The notes under the pieces: model-generated | The model's database searches: none | What the model saw: only the letters and a program-made list of their open reading frames with translations | What the model was told of the DNA's origin: nothing | Shown: one piece after another, positions 1 through 11,800 of the stretch | Layout: each line of letters begins with the position of its first letter | How positions within the stretch are numbered: position 1 is the stretch's first letter | Assembly: GCA_000310025.1 (NCBI GenBank) | Contig: FN649003.1 | Coordinates: forward strand, 336,062-400,061 | Reading direction: 5' to 3' | Source of the DNA: Ectocarpus siliculosus | Taxonomy: Eukaryota > Sar > Phaeophyceae > Ectocarpales > Ectocarpaceae | DNA: 64,000 bases | Program-made: the position numbers and the translations under genes

Positions 1-1532
1 CTTTCTCGAGTTTAAGCAGCATCCCAATCTCTCCAATAGCACGATTTCGACACTCACAATTCCCAGTTCCGTCGAAGCTTGTCATAGAGGCGCCGGCTGT
101 GTTTGGGCGTCGTCCGGTTGTCCCAAGCGAAAAGCCGAAAATTGTGGCACGGGGTGTGTACCGTGAGAGAGGTGAATCGACAATTACGGGGGTGGGGGGG
201 GCGGGGGCGGGAGGACGACGGGTGGGGCGCATACGGGGGGGTGTAGTAGGCAAAAATAGCGGAATGGGATGAGAAACAGGGCACAACAGAGAGGTGAGGG
301 GAGGTGTGCAGAAGGGTGTGAGGAGTTTGGATGACAAAGATACGATCCAACAGAAGAACACGGGCGGGAGATAGCTGTGGTCAGTCGTGTTCCGAGAAGT
401 TGGCAAGTAGAAAACACCGCGCGGTCTTTGTAACCGATCGGGTTCTCTCGTTTCCTTCTAGGAGGGTATGCGCATGCCGTAGGTTGCACAAAGGTACCAC
501 TCCCTGGGCCGATTTTAAGGCCCAACTACTCACGACGAAGAATTGCCACAACAAAAATTGTACAGCAGTACTTCGTTTTGGGAAAGGTTGGTTCCAACAC
601 CGCCAGTCTCGGCACCGCCGTCACTGGGTTTGCTGCAGAGACAATCGGGCTCCTACAATCGGTCGAGGGGGGGGTGGTGTCTTATGCAATCTACGGTATC
701 TCCGCGGAGAATGTGCTTTCGCGACTCTTGGCGGACGGGACTTAACAATACGATCCGCTTTTCGGCCGTGCTGCTGCTGCTGCCGCAGAACCAGCGGAAC
801 ATCATATCTGGTTCCGTGAGCGTCGTGATCCCTTCTCTACACCATCGTAACCGAGAGTGGCACGGGAATATATCATAATCTACAGCAGTGGTCATACCTC
901 GCGATCTCGCGATGCATACAAACGCGCATGATTAGAAAAAACAAACAGCATCGGAATGTTGCACGGGAAGTTGGCGGTCCGATTTCTCCGCGCTCCGCGG
1001 TCATTTTCCCGTCGGGAGGAATCCTTCTTCATAGAAGTAATTTGTAACACTTGGCCAAGCCACGCTATCTCTGGTGTACACGACTAACACGTGGCATCCT
1101 CCCCCAAGCGGTAAGGTTTTCCGCGACTGCACGATGACTTTCGGTCGGTCTACAGTGACAAGAACGCGACCCCAAAGAGGACGGGGGACGTAGGCAAAGC
1201 GTCCCCGGTTACCTGAACAAATCCAAGATCTGATACGCGCTGCCGTTCCCTCGCAAGCATTGGTGTACAACAAACGCTGTTGCAGCCGCAACATGTCGGG
1301 GATATCCGCCGGTGGGTTGTAGTCGCCATGCCGACGGTACAGCGCATGCCGACGGTACAGCGCATGCCGACAATGGGCAGAGCAGAGAGCACGAATAGGT
1401 GTGTACGTACAGCACCGCCAACTCACCGTTGGAGAGAAGACTCTCGGGTAGGGCAACTGACGGATCAACTGCCTCTATTTACAGAAATTTGGGCTCTACG
1501 CATACATGCAAAAATAGTCTCCCGCTTCGCAC
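1..1532. other. Non-coding stretch at window start
   Basis: I see no convincing exon here. The open frames are short and low in complexity. The stretch holds a G-rich run near 190-240, a dispersed repeat copy (505-740), and a small tandem repeat of about 18 bp near 1327-1372. If the exon at 1533-1822 is real, this would be intron of that gene, whose next exon would lie outside the window. Confidence 0.4.
505..740 (+). repeat. Dispersed repeat family A, copy 1
   Basis: The core reads roughly CCTGG-CCGATTT-AA-GC-C-A-TACTC-ACGAAGAA, followed by a CACCG-CTCGGCACCG-CG block. The same order of blocks recurs near 17315-17440 and 49105-49290. Ends are not defined. The copies are diverged, so this is an old interspersed repeat of unknown class. 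Confidence 0.5.
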
Positions 1533-1822
1533 CTCTCGTGCTTGTGGTAGATTCCCTCAAGGTGCTCTTCCTTGAGAGTGACAGTGGAGCCGAGCTTGAG
1601 GAAAGGCCCGGCCCAGGCGAACGTCAAGTAGGAGCCCCAGCCCAAGATGCCTCCTCTTTGCAAGGCTTCCGCCATGCGGTTGCCGGGTTGATGGGCCACG
1701 TCGCCGCCCTCTTCAACATGCTCGTGTTGCTGTTGTTCCCCAGATGAAGCAATCGGGCCATGACCACTACCTACGCTTGCTTGGCCTTGGCTGGCCTCGT
1801 CGGCTTGGCGCACGGAAGCCAT
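1533..1822 (-). CDS. Possible N-terminal exon of an ABCC-type ABC transporter (partial)
   Basis: The ATG at 1822 opens 96 codons ending at a GT donor (CGAGAG|GTGCGA), phase 2. The first ~55 residues are Gln/Gly/His-rich. They are followed by GWGSYLTFAWAGPFLKLGS and then a Leu-Lys-Glu-Glu stretch. Fungal, plant and animal ABCC (MRP-like) transporters carry a similar segment, a conserved S-x-LTFSW-x-x-P-LL-LG motif, just before the first transmembrane domain. No transmembrane or nucleotide-binding exon is visible between here and the window edge, so the call rests on this one motif. The next exon would need an intron longer than 1.5 kb, which is possible for this genome type. Otherwise it is a chance ORF. 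Confidence 0.38.
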
Positions 1823-3923
1823 TTACTGGACAGCCCACGTCAACCTATACGCACAACACGTACGTCGGCGGGACGCTACTCTACGCAAGAGTTGCGTGTT
1901 GCGCTTCCTCTTGTTGTGTGGTGGACACCTGGAATCAAGCAAACCGATGCACCGGCAATGTCTTCAAACTGCGCGTGGCCTCCGAACAGAGAGATCAAGA
2001 GGTGCGTGTCTGCGTCACTGCGCTCGCCAATCGAGTGTGGCCTGGCCTGGACTTGCGATCACACACACGTCCGCCGGCTGCTGCTGCGTACCGTCTTTAG
2101 ACAGGGGTTTCGTGTTTCCGAGCGGAGATCCCGTAGAATCAATGCAGATCTCGCAGTAGATTTCGTAGATCGTGGATACGACGGATAGTTGACAGTACCG
2201 CCGTGCCCTTTCACACTTGACTGAATGCGTCCCTGGCGACTTACAGCAGTAGCACCGCCACCCTCAACCCCTCTCAGACACGATGCTGCACGGTGCATTC
2301 TGGTGCAATCGTACTGAAGGGAACATGAAAAAAAGACAATCTGAAGATAAAGATACAATTGTACAACACAACCAGGCCAAAAATAGTGTTTGAAAGTGGC
2401 ATGTTTCGACAATCTGCCCCGCACCCTGACGATGTGGACAAATACTGCCTCTCCAGCTTTACGACAGTCCCCTCTCCTTCCCCCCTTGCCGGTGCTAATC
2501 CCTCCTCGTCAAGACAAAGGAAATTGTTACATTTACTCAGTTCTCCCAAAAAGCTGGTCGCGACGCCTCTGCAGTAGTGTACTCTGGTGCCGTTTTTGCC
2601 GACATATGGTGCCCGCGGCGGTCCATAGTCTTATGCACAGCGTTGTCCAACCATTGCAAATGCACTCATAGAAAACAACCACAACAATATACGCAAGAGG
2701 GAGAGCCCCACGACTCAAGAGAACATAAGAACAATTGGTTTGCTGAGCTACCGGCGTTTCGGATCCAGCCGTTGTGCGATCTGATGTAGGACTTGAGGAG
2801 GACGGGTTACACAGCTAAGAGACGTTGCTGCTCTCTGCTGCATACACGTGGTTGTTCCACGACATCATCCAAACCATCACAGGTGTGTACACAATTGCAC
2901 AATGACATTTGATTCGTGGCCTCCAGCTGAAGTTGCACAAGCCCCTCTATCGATATGCGCATGTACGTGTCATACTACCCGTCTACAACTGCACAAGCTC
3001 GCGTGTTGAAGTGCGCTAGTGTTGTGCGCCAGTGTTGTGCGCCACCAACTTGCTACACCTCCCACATCAACCAAGAACCGACAAGGAAACAAGGAGAACA
3101 ATGTTTTACCGTACACCACATCCGCACAAGATCCTGGAGATCCGGCGTACTCGCATAGCTGCTGGAATGATGTATGTATACCTTGAACAACCCCGCTCGT
3201 CTTGCACGCACCGTTCACATACTTCTCGATGCCCAACGCGACACAAACAAGAGCGCGCATGCAGCAATACATGTCCAATCTATATCCATCTGGGCCACGA
3301 CCATCAGGTGAAATGAAATTGCACATACACAACCAATGCGTGCTCTTGTGGACACTCAACAATGGGCATCACAACTAGAATACCGACCGCTGAACATCTT
3401 CCCAACATACTCCTCTACACCTCCCCAGAATAACGTTCAGTCATATACCCAAGACGGCCACCTAACTGCTGTCTTGCCGAGCCTGTTACCCACAGGGGAG
3501 ATATCGCTGTATGCTGCTCGGGGAACCGTAGAATATAAGTTGGTCACCGTACAACATAAATTCATTGCTACTCTACCACGGGCCCTGTGCTGTGGAAGTG
3601 CAAAAGAAAAAGAAGAAAACAAATCGTGATATGTACTCGAGAGGTAGACTAGAGACCACCCCAAAACATCAAGTCTTTCGGTGATTCGATGACCAGGGCC
3701 ATTTAATCACGGTTTGCAGCGATGCCAATAACCACTACAACTCGAAACCAAACAATACCGCCACTCTACAAAGATACACGCCAAACTGGCTTTCGAGAGA
3801 CCAAAACAAAGCGATAAACATTAGAAACAGCACGGCAGGCAGTGACGAAGGACTCAACTCACGCTCATCCCAAAATCTAAACGAAACAGGGACAGAACGA
3901 TGTGGGCGACAACAAGAAGCGCT
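1823..3923. other. Intergenic, no gene recognised
   Basis: Only short overlapping open frames are present, with no recognisable domain on either strand. It would separate the start of the putative transporter exon from the 3' end of the MESD-like gene. Confidence 0.45.
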
Positions 3924-6900
3924 TCAAAGCTCCTCCTCCCCTTCCTTCGGAGGGTAGAAATCCCTCGAGTTCCACGTGACCTTGGAAACTTCAGGCCGCG
4001 AAAGCAGAAAGTCCAGGATCTGGCAGGGAGACCAACGGCAAGAATACCGCGGACAACATAGAGAAGAGGTTTTATCGTCATGGAGAGCAACCCGGCGCCA
4101 CGCTCGTCGAGCGGCCCAATCAACAGCCAGCCCTTGTCGCGCAATATTTATCACCGGCCGTGGGAGAGGGTGTGTGTGGAGAGGGGGGGGGGGTACACAA
4201 ACTGGAAAATATTGTATTGCAGGAGTGTCGGCACAAGAGAAGCGGTGAGTCCAGCGCTTGGAACATCGATGCGATCCTGCCATCGTGTTGTTTAGCATCG
4301 ACCGCTCTAGTCGGCTGACCAATGAAAAGCGTCGGTATACAGCGGTAGGCAACACGAATACATTCTTCTTGTAGTCAACGGGCTCTCCCGGTGTATGTGT
4401 GTGTGTGTTGCGTTCCTTGAACTAGCATCGATTGCGCCAACCGGCTACATGAAAAGACGCCTCAGTCGAAAGGCGGGATACCCACGCGAACACTCTTTCT
4501 AGTGAATACAAAGGGTTCGCCCGGCAAGCGGGTCGCAGGGGTTGGACTACGGTGTCCTGCTTCTGAGAAGACTTAATACCGCCAACCAGCAATGATGCGG
4601 CATGTGTGTGTGTGTGTGTGTGGATACCGAGGTATTTGCTCCTCATCCTTTCTGCGCCTCGGAGAGAAGTCGTTCACAATTGACGAAATCTCAACCTGCT
4701 CCATTTCTCAACCGGCGCCGACAAATATCGGCCGACGACCATTCAGAAAAAACAAAATGCGCACGCGCACAATTGAACACCAGAAAAAAACGTCGTCCGT
4801 ACCTGCTGGCCTTCCCACCCCCTTTGCGACGACACGAGAACAGACCCGGCGTCGAGCGCATACACCGACACTTCCAGACTGCCGAGTTGCGCCAACTGGC
4901 GACCAAGGGGAGAGAGAGGAAACAAGTATCAGACAGCGGTCATTTCATATGAGCAGCACGGGGTCGGAGGGAAGGAGGGAGAACGTCTCACCCGTGTTTT
5001 TTTTTTAAATAGGATCGGCAGTGTGATGAAAACACACGAAGTGAGACAGAGTAAGTGTGTGCGTGTTATGCACTTGTCGTCGACCGCACTAACTGGCTGA
5101 CCAATGACGTCAGATGTGCAGTAGCATCGACGGCGCAATATTTCTCAGAGCGTGTGTACGTGTGTGTGTTTTTCCTCTGTGGCGATCATCGGCGATGCGT
5201 CTCAGTTGGTAATAAGCAACCTTCGGGCGACAAAGCTTTACACTTCCTGGAAGATGGGCGACTATAACGCCTCGGACTCGAGGTCAACTGTATCCGTTCA
5301 CTCTTTAGGTAGAGCCTGTGCGCTTGTACAGAGTAGATAATTCCCGCCCAAAGCTTGTGAGTGCTGTTGCCATTGTCAGCGTATGGATGGAGCGGGGGGG
5401 GTAGGGATATCGTTGCCCGGTCCTCCGTTGTGCGATTGAAAACGGTACCAGTATACGTTGCACAGTCTCCATAAGGGTGCCTGTGCTAGAGCAGATACCG
5501 CTACCCGGGCAGATTCGAATGTGCTACCCAGAATCTACCCACACCAAGGCAGGCATGAAAAAAGGGTTGCCCAAGTACCCCAAGCCTTGGCGGAGAAGGG
5601 ACGTTGTACGTACCCAGGCTGCCCAACTCCGTCGGGGGTGAGGATTCGCCGATCGTAACGCGCCCAGACGTTTGACTTTTGGGTCCATCTCACCCAAAAA
5701 CGGCCCTCTCTTGGATAGCAGCTCCTCCTACCAGACTGTCAAAAAGCTGGCCAAGGTGACGACCGTAGCCGGGCGTAAACGTGCACGCAGGCATTGGTGT
5801 TTGGGCCAATCTCACCAAAACACACCACCACCTCTTGCATCGCAGCTCCTCCTTCCAGACTCTCAAGAAGGAGCTCCAAGAGAGCAAGGTATTCCTACTA
5901 CAGAGTGAAGTCATTCCCACCTGCTGGAGGCGACCGCCGACCTTTTCCGTCTCTTCCTTCGAGATCGACCCGCCGTTGTCGCCGCTGCCGCCGGTCTCCC
6001 CCAGTCCGCCCGAACGGACCTGGGCAAACAGCATCGTCGGGCCGGTCGCGTCCTTCTGCCCCGCCGCCATCGCTCCAACTTGCGCGGCGGTCATGCTGCC
6101 CAACGAGCTGCCGGTTCGTTTGAAACGGCGTCGTTTTTGTGTGTTTCCCGACGGCGAGTGACGTGGTTGTCATCGCGATGGAGGAAGGAAGTGCCGTGGG
6201 GAGTGCCGGGTCGTCCCGTTTTGGGTCGTGAGAGAAGTGTTCGTATGGGGCGGCAGCAGGCAGGGAAAAATGGTAGGAGGAAAAGCAGAAAAATAGCAGG
6301 AGGGACAAGAAAGCGGATGAGGCCAACGGACGGCGGGAGCAAGCCTTGGGGTAGGCATAAGCCCGCGGGATCCGTACCATAAACACAGAAGTTCGTACCT
6401 ACTCAGAATTCAATCGCTGGGAAATTTCCTTCTCTTTTTAGTGCCAGTAAATAGTCCGGTATACTCGTGCATGGGTGATTTCGAAGCTACCTGTCTGAAC
6501 GGGTCACCCGACGTTCTGCTTGTTGAATGGGCGCCACCGCATTCCACGCAGTGGACGAAACAACAACAGTCTAACGGGGAGGGATCAAGCCGAGAAAATC
6601 TTCCACCCAAAGAGGCGCGTGCCGCATTGCTTGAGAGTCGGGAATGGGGAAGGGTGGCTCGAGAACAGAGATGCTGACGGCGCAAGCACATACACGAAAA
6701 CACGCACATGCTCAAAGCTAGCTGAAGGTATGGTTTGCACATGGACGGCAGTTGCGGCCTGCGAATTAGAGTCGTCGATTTGAGGTCGAGGCTCAATTTC
6801 TTACTTCTTCACCACCACCGTCGAGCATAGATATTTCACGGGTCCGAGGTGCATTTCTTGTTTCTTATGTTTCGTGAACATTTGAGGGGTTTCCTCTTAA

Positions 6901-8395
6901 CCATGAACACGATGCTTCGCAGACGGCCGGCCGCAACTGTACACACACCTGGGATCGAATTTGCCGGCATTTGCCTGCGCTTGCTTTCGCCGTCGCTCCA
7001 GATTCTCGAACTTCGCCTGCTCCTCCGTCTTGAGCTCCTCATCCTCGTCGCCGTCCTCCCACTGCTTCTCCAGCTCGTTAAGATCCATCTGGTGGGCGCA
7101 TCACGTAGTACACGACGGCAAAGTATGCAGTGAATGTTTGGTGGAGTCTTGCCAGCGGGGGGAAATATCACGCGCTGGTGGTTTTGGTTGGACGTCGGGG
7201 GCCTCCTGGTTGGTCTTTCTTAAATCAGAGCTAGTTCATATTGGCTCAGTTCTTTGTAGCTGTAGGCGTTGCCGGAATTCCTCAAGTATGCTATCTGGTC
7301 CTGCGAGTACTCTCCTCGCAAACAGTGGTCAATAGATGTTTGGATCCGGAAGACACAAAGCGAACCTATATCCTACGAGTGCATATCTGCTATATCCTAG
7401 GAGTGCATATCTGCTATATCCTACGAGTGCATACCTATATCCTACGAGTGCATATCTGCTATACCTACGAGTGCATATCTGCTTGCGTCGACGAGACAAA
7501 CAACTGGTGGATACTTCAATGTGGTTAGAGTCCGTGTTTGTGTTTTCTAGTTCTCGGATTGAAATTGAAGGCGTGACCCGGAGAACAAGAGCTCATCTTC
7601 CGAGACCCCGCAACGTGCTCACTCTTTCCGACTAGCGAAGACACGGGCGTGCGGCGCGTAAGGGGAGGGACTCTACTCCATGTAGGCGAAGTCGAACGTC
7701 AAAACGAGGGGTACTGTTGTAGGCCAGGATCTTCCTGTGATTGTACTTTTAGTTTTCTACTGCTAGACACTGTAGACTACTTGTGTGGGTTATACCTGCA
7801 GTCTACATATGTAGACTACGGCCGTATTTGGCCAGAGGACGTGCCGAGTGGATCAAGAGATGCTTGACCAAATTGGATCCCGTCTCGGTACCTGGATCCT
7901 GTGATACTGTTGTAAATGTATCTCGTAATTATTCGTAGGGGTGAGTCTTTAGCCGAGACGTTGACGTGTGTGCGTGTCAACGCCTACATTGTCTCCTGTG
8001 CACCGGAATGTGTAAATAAGACGTCTGATCTATACAAATATGACCCAGGTCCCGCGAGGTTCATGACAGCAAGCAAGATCACTTACAGTCTCAGCTGGAA
8101 AAATCTTCAGATATTCTCCACGAACAAAACCTAGAGATCCAAAATACAACGAGAGCACCATCAACAACCAGCGACGTCGGAGGTACATCCGTCGTCCTGT
8201 GTGGGCAATGGGCAGCTCCTTCGCAGTGCACCTGGATGAACACACAGCACACACACACGTGTATCTTGGGGTAGTCTAGATATCAAGTTGACCCACCTTG
8301 CTCCAGTCCTTCGCAGAACGTTTTCCCATGCAAGCAGGCAAGCCTGAGAAAAGGAGCATGGTCCCTAGTGAAAGCAAGACGGCCTTCGCCTTCAT
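3924..8395 (-). CDS. MESD/Boca-like ER chaperone
   Basis: Five exons on the minus strand join in frame: 8395-8297, 7088-6949, 6107-5921, 4895-4803 and 4019-3924, giving 204 aa, close to animal MESD. Exon 1 encodes a signal peptide (MKAKAVLLSLGTMLLFSGLP..) followed by KRSAKDWSK. Exon 2 continues MDLNELEKQWEDGDEDEEL, the acidic LEKQWE segment typical of the family. Exon 3 has GPTMLFAQV, the first core strand. Exon 4 has VYALDAGSVLVSSQRGW. Exon 5 has DFLLSRPEVSKVTWNSRDFY and ends GEEEL. In animals MESD/Boca resides in the ER and helps fold the beta-propeller/EGF modules of LDL-receptor-family proteins; a comparable client here is inference. The C-terminal EEEL is only weakly like the REDL/KDEL retrieval signal. 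The start is set by the signal peptide; the AG|ATG at 7088 is an internal Met. It lies head to head with the SPRY gene. Confidence 0.82.
4294..4500 (+). repeat. Short dispersed repeat family B, copies 1 and 2
   Basis: Two copies start near 4294 and 4424. The core is AGCATCGACCGCnCTA followed by CGGCTGACCAATGAAAAG and a CGGTA/CGGGATA-CACGCGAACA tail. A (GT)n run precedes copy 2. Both lie in the last intron of the MESD-like gene. A related but shorter copy is at 5076-5125 and two more lie near 12278-12470. Confidence 0.65.
5070..5130 (+). repeat. Repeat family B, copy 3
   Basis: The block GTCGACCGCACTAACTGG-CTGACCAATGACGTCAG is preceded by a GT-rich stretch. It lies in the third intron of the MESD-like gene (4896-5920). 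Confidence 0.55.
7367..7483 (+). repeat. Minisatellite, about 24-bp unit, five copies
   Basis: Units read TATATCCTACGAGTGCATATC plus TGC, with one GGAG variant and two shortened units. The array sits in intron 1 of the MESD-like gene. Confidence 0.85.
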
Positions 8396-8874
8396 GGTCT
8401 ATTTTCCCTCGTGCACGCCCTGGTCGAGAAAGTTCAATGCGCGACACCACAAGTGGGTTGTTACACCGCGGCGGTGCTGCGGTTGGCGGTTGAACGGCAA
8501 CTCTCCTGAAACACGGAGCCCCTCCTGATACCCCCCCCCCCACTCTCCGCCCAACCACGTGGTGGACACATCACGGACACACAACCGTCACCTGACCTGC
8601 GTTACTATCCTTGCTTGTGGCTCACGTCCACACCCGCTGGAACGGTGCATGGGCATCGCCCTTTGAGCCGTCCCTCGTGTCTGCCCGTTTGGTGGAAGTC
8701 GAGTTGCTGCAGCGCTCGAAAGGGAGTTTGGGAAAATCTTCTGAAAAACGTCAACCTTGAGGAGCGGGTTCTCCGCACCTGTGTCCTTGCGTGCCAGGTA
8801 GTAGTGCAAGAGGAGCAAAGGGAGGGACGGTGATTGCTGCGGCAAAACACCCCATTCCGACGTCATAGGTCAAC
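8396..8874. promoter_or_regulatory. Shared divergent intergenic region (MESD-like / SPRY gene)
   Basis: The start codons of two divergently transcribed genes lie only 479 bp apart, so this interval must hold both 5' UTRs and probably a bidirectional promoter. It includes a C-run near 8531-8542. I see no unmistakable TATA box or named element; the regulatory role comes from gene arrangement alone. Confidence 0.4.
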
Positions 8875-11800
8875 ATGGAGGTGGACCTTGCCTCCTTCCT
8901 GGCGCCGGCGGGAGATCTGCTGGGAGAGGTCAGCCAACGCGTCCTGGAGTTCCTGTCGGTGAGAGACCTGATCGAATACGTGGCATCATCTTCTCCGACA
9001 TCCCCGGAATGCGGCGGGGACAGAGACGCTGATACGGCCGAGCGCGTCACCAAGGACGAAGCAGACTACCCGGAGAACCCTAGGCGACGGCGGCAGCACT
9101 CCGTAAGTGGGCGGGACTTCGAAAGACAGCCTTTACGGGGGGGAAGCAGCGGACCTGCGACGATGGGTCGCAACTTGTCGCCCGAAGAGGAAGTTCCCCA
9201 TCGCCTCCACAGCAACAACGGCAGCATGCATTTTATTAGCACGACCGGGGCGGGAGACGAGGCCGGCGGGGGCTCACGCCCGCCGTCCCCGTACCTGAGC
9301 GCCAAGACCGACCCTCGCCGTCGAGACAACAAGCAACAGGAGTGGGAAGGCGACGTCGACACCGAGTGCTCCAACTACGACAACAGCAGCAGCCGTTTCG
9401 TCGGCGATTGCAGCACAGCAACACCAGCGGGAGGATTGGCCAGCACGCTTGGGGGAGAGTGTTCTCCCCGAACCGGCGGTAGTAGTGGGTGTGGCGTCCA
9501 TGTGGTAGTCGTGGGAGGCCGACGCCGCGACGCTAAGGGCGGGCTCCTTGGCCCAGCGAGCCGCAGCAGCAGCAGCAGCAGCAGCAGTCCGCAGAAGGAA
9601 TCGCGCCGTCGCTCGCCGAGCATTTTTGGGGTGCTGGTGGGGCTCGGGCTGCACCCGTGGGCGACCCTGCAGGGGGGCGTGGCGGCGCTACAGGGAGGCG
9701 TGGCGCACTTGCTCGGGGGCGTCCCGCTGCTTGCCTTGCTGCGGTGGGCGGCGGGGGGCGCCTCGGCGGTTCTAGGAGTGTCCTTCCGGGTGGCGCTGCT
9801 GCCGTACGATGTCACCAAGGGGGCGGTTGCTTACGTGGTGGGGTCGCTGGAGGCCATGCTGAACATCGCCACGGAGGTGAGCTTTGGGGATGGGAGGTTG
9901 CTGCTGCTCCTGCTTTGGCGTGTTCGGTGATGTCGTTTTGCCGCTGTTCCCCAGCCTGCGTGCTGCTCCCTTTTACGCAGCTTAACTGTAGGTCAGCAGG
10001 AGGGTGTTCAACGGAAGGACGTCACTCTTGTACGATGCGATAGGTTTGCAATAGGCGCCTCGATAGGGTACTCCCATGGACTGCGCATATATATGCTCTC
10101 TCCACGTATTCTCTGCCTCTCCCCGTCGCCGTTTAACTCGATCTACTCTCTTGTGGAGCAAGAAAATCAACACAACCAGCAGCCGACAGACACATACACC
10201 CCTCCCAAACTTTCGTGCCGAGCAGATTTGGTCTGAGCTGCGCCATCTTAGCTTGGCGGAGCTCGCCGTCGTGATATCGTGCGTGGTCACCGGAAACCCT
10301 CTGCCGGACTTCCTTCTAGACCCTGACTACGACAGCGTTGACAGCGGCGGCTCAAGCTACGGTGGAGGAGGCGGCAGGCTCGGCAATTCCCGCCGCATCT
10401 TCTCGCGGTCGTCTCGAGGAAGTCCTGGCTTGGAGTCCGGCGGGGGGGGTGGCTTCCTCTCCGACTACCTACGCGGTGGGTTGTGGGGAGTGCGCTGCAT
10501 CGCGAACATGGCAGTAGGGCCTTGAGAGAAGAAGACAGACGAAGGCGGTTCTGTAGAAGGGATAGGCGGGGGGTTATACGAGGCAGGCACAGGGGGGCTT
10601 TCGACCAAAGCTGAGCTTGTTTTTGGCGTTTCCATAGCTGTCCTCGTTTCTATTTTGGGGTGTGGGAGCAACAGCAACACCGCTTTGTGAGCCGGCCCGC
10701 TCCTGGCGTAGTCTGGAAACGGTTCACGATGCATGCATAACCACGGGGAGGGGGGGTGTAGGAGGGGGGGGGTGATAAGCCTAACGATCCACAATCCTCC
10801 ACCGGCACTACCCTGTAATGGTTCACCGAATATACTTTTTACGTCGCCTGCACGACCGAAACGCTTTTGCGTTGAACAGGGCCCAGCTCCGCGGGATATC
10901 CCGACGACGAGTTTTACCGCTCCGGGGGCGCAGGCGGCACCCGCGTCGCCTGGCAGCAGGCTCATGCGATGCGGCGGCGCCTCGACCGCGTCAACCGGAC
11001 AGCGTCACTGGTGTCGTACGAGGAGAGGGCCGAGAGCGCGGTGCCCAGGGCGAAGGCGCAGCGGGTCCGTCGGCGCATGCACTACGCCATGTCTCTACAG
11101 TGCTTCCAGGTATGTACGGGGGCGCCGTGCGGTGGGGAAAGGGGGGTGGGTGGGGGTGTTACGTGGTGGTAGAGGGGTCGATGGTCTACCTACCCGACTA
11201 CGGTCTACGGTATGCGATTACACGAGTACGCCTTCCCCCCCCCCGCCCCGGCGTGCTCTGTTCCGAATTTGGAGGGATACGAGGTCAATGGTTTAACGAC
11301 TACGGCATGCACGGCTATGATTCCTCTAGTGCGAAAAAAGACCACAATGCCATAATCGGGCCATGATGAAGTTGGCACATGATGTTTCAGATACGCCCCC
11401 CCCCCCCTCCTAATATTCCCCCTCGCGTCACCCCGTTGCAGGCCACTGTGACAAAGGACGGGCAGCACTCGGCCGGCGCCGGCAGCGACGCTATCGGGGA
11501 GGACGGCGACGACGATGATGACGGGCGCGTGAGCGTGGAGGGGGGTTCGAGCGCGTTCATGTGCACGCCGCAGTCCTTCCCACCGACGCCGGTGTCACGC
11601 GCGCACGTCATGGCGCGGACGTCGCAGTTCTCGGACGACGTGCTTTTCCTTGCCCGCGACCACCTCCGCCTCGGGGAGAACCTTAAGCCCGGCGTGGATG
11701 AGACGGTGAGGCATGCGCGCGGGGGGGGGGGTACTCAAAGCCGGGACGGAGCACGCCGGGTTTTTCACCGGACTAGGCTGGCATGTCACCACAAGCACGT

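Noticed and set aside
8030-8254. Minus-strand ORF with a signal-peptide-like MYLRRRWLLMVLSLYFGSLG
   Set aside because: It was considered as exon 1 of the MESD-like gene. The exon at 8297-8395 fits better: its KRSAKDWSK joins exon 2 in phase 0 at a good donor.
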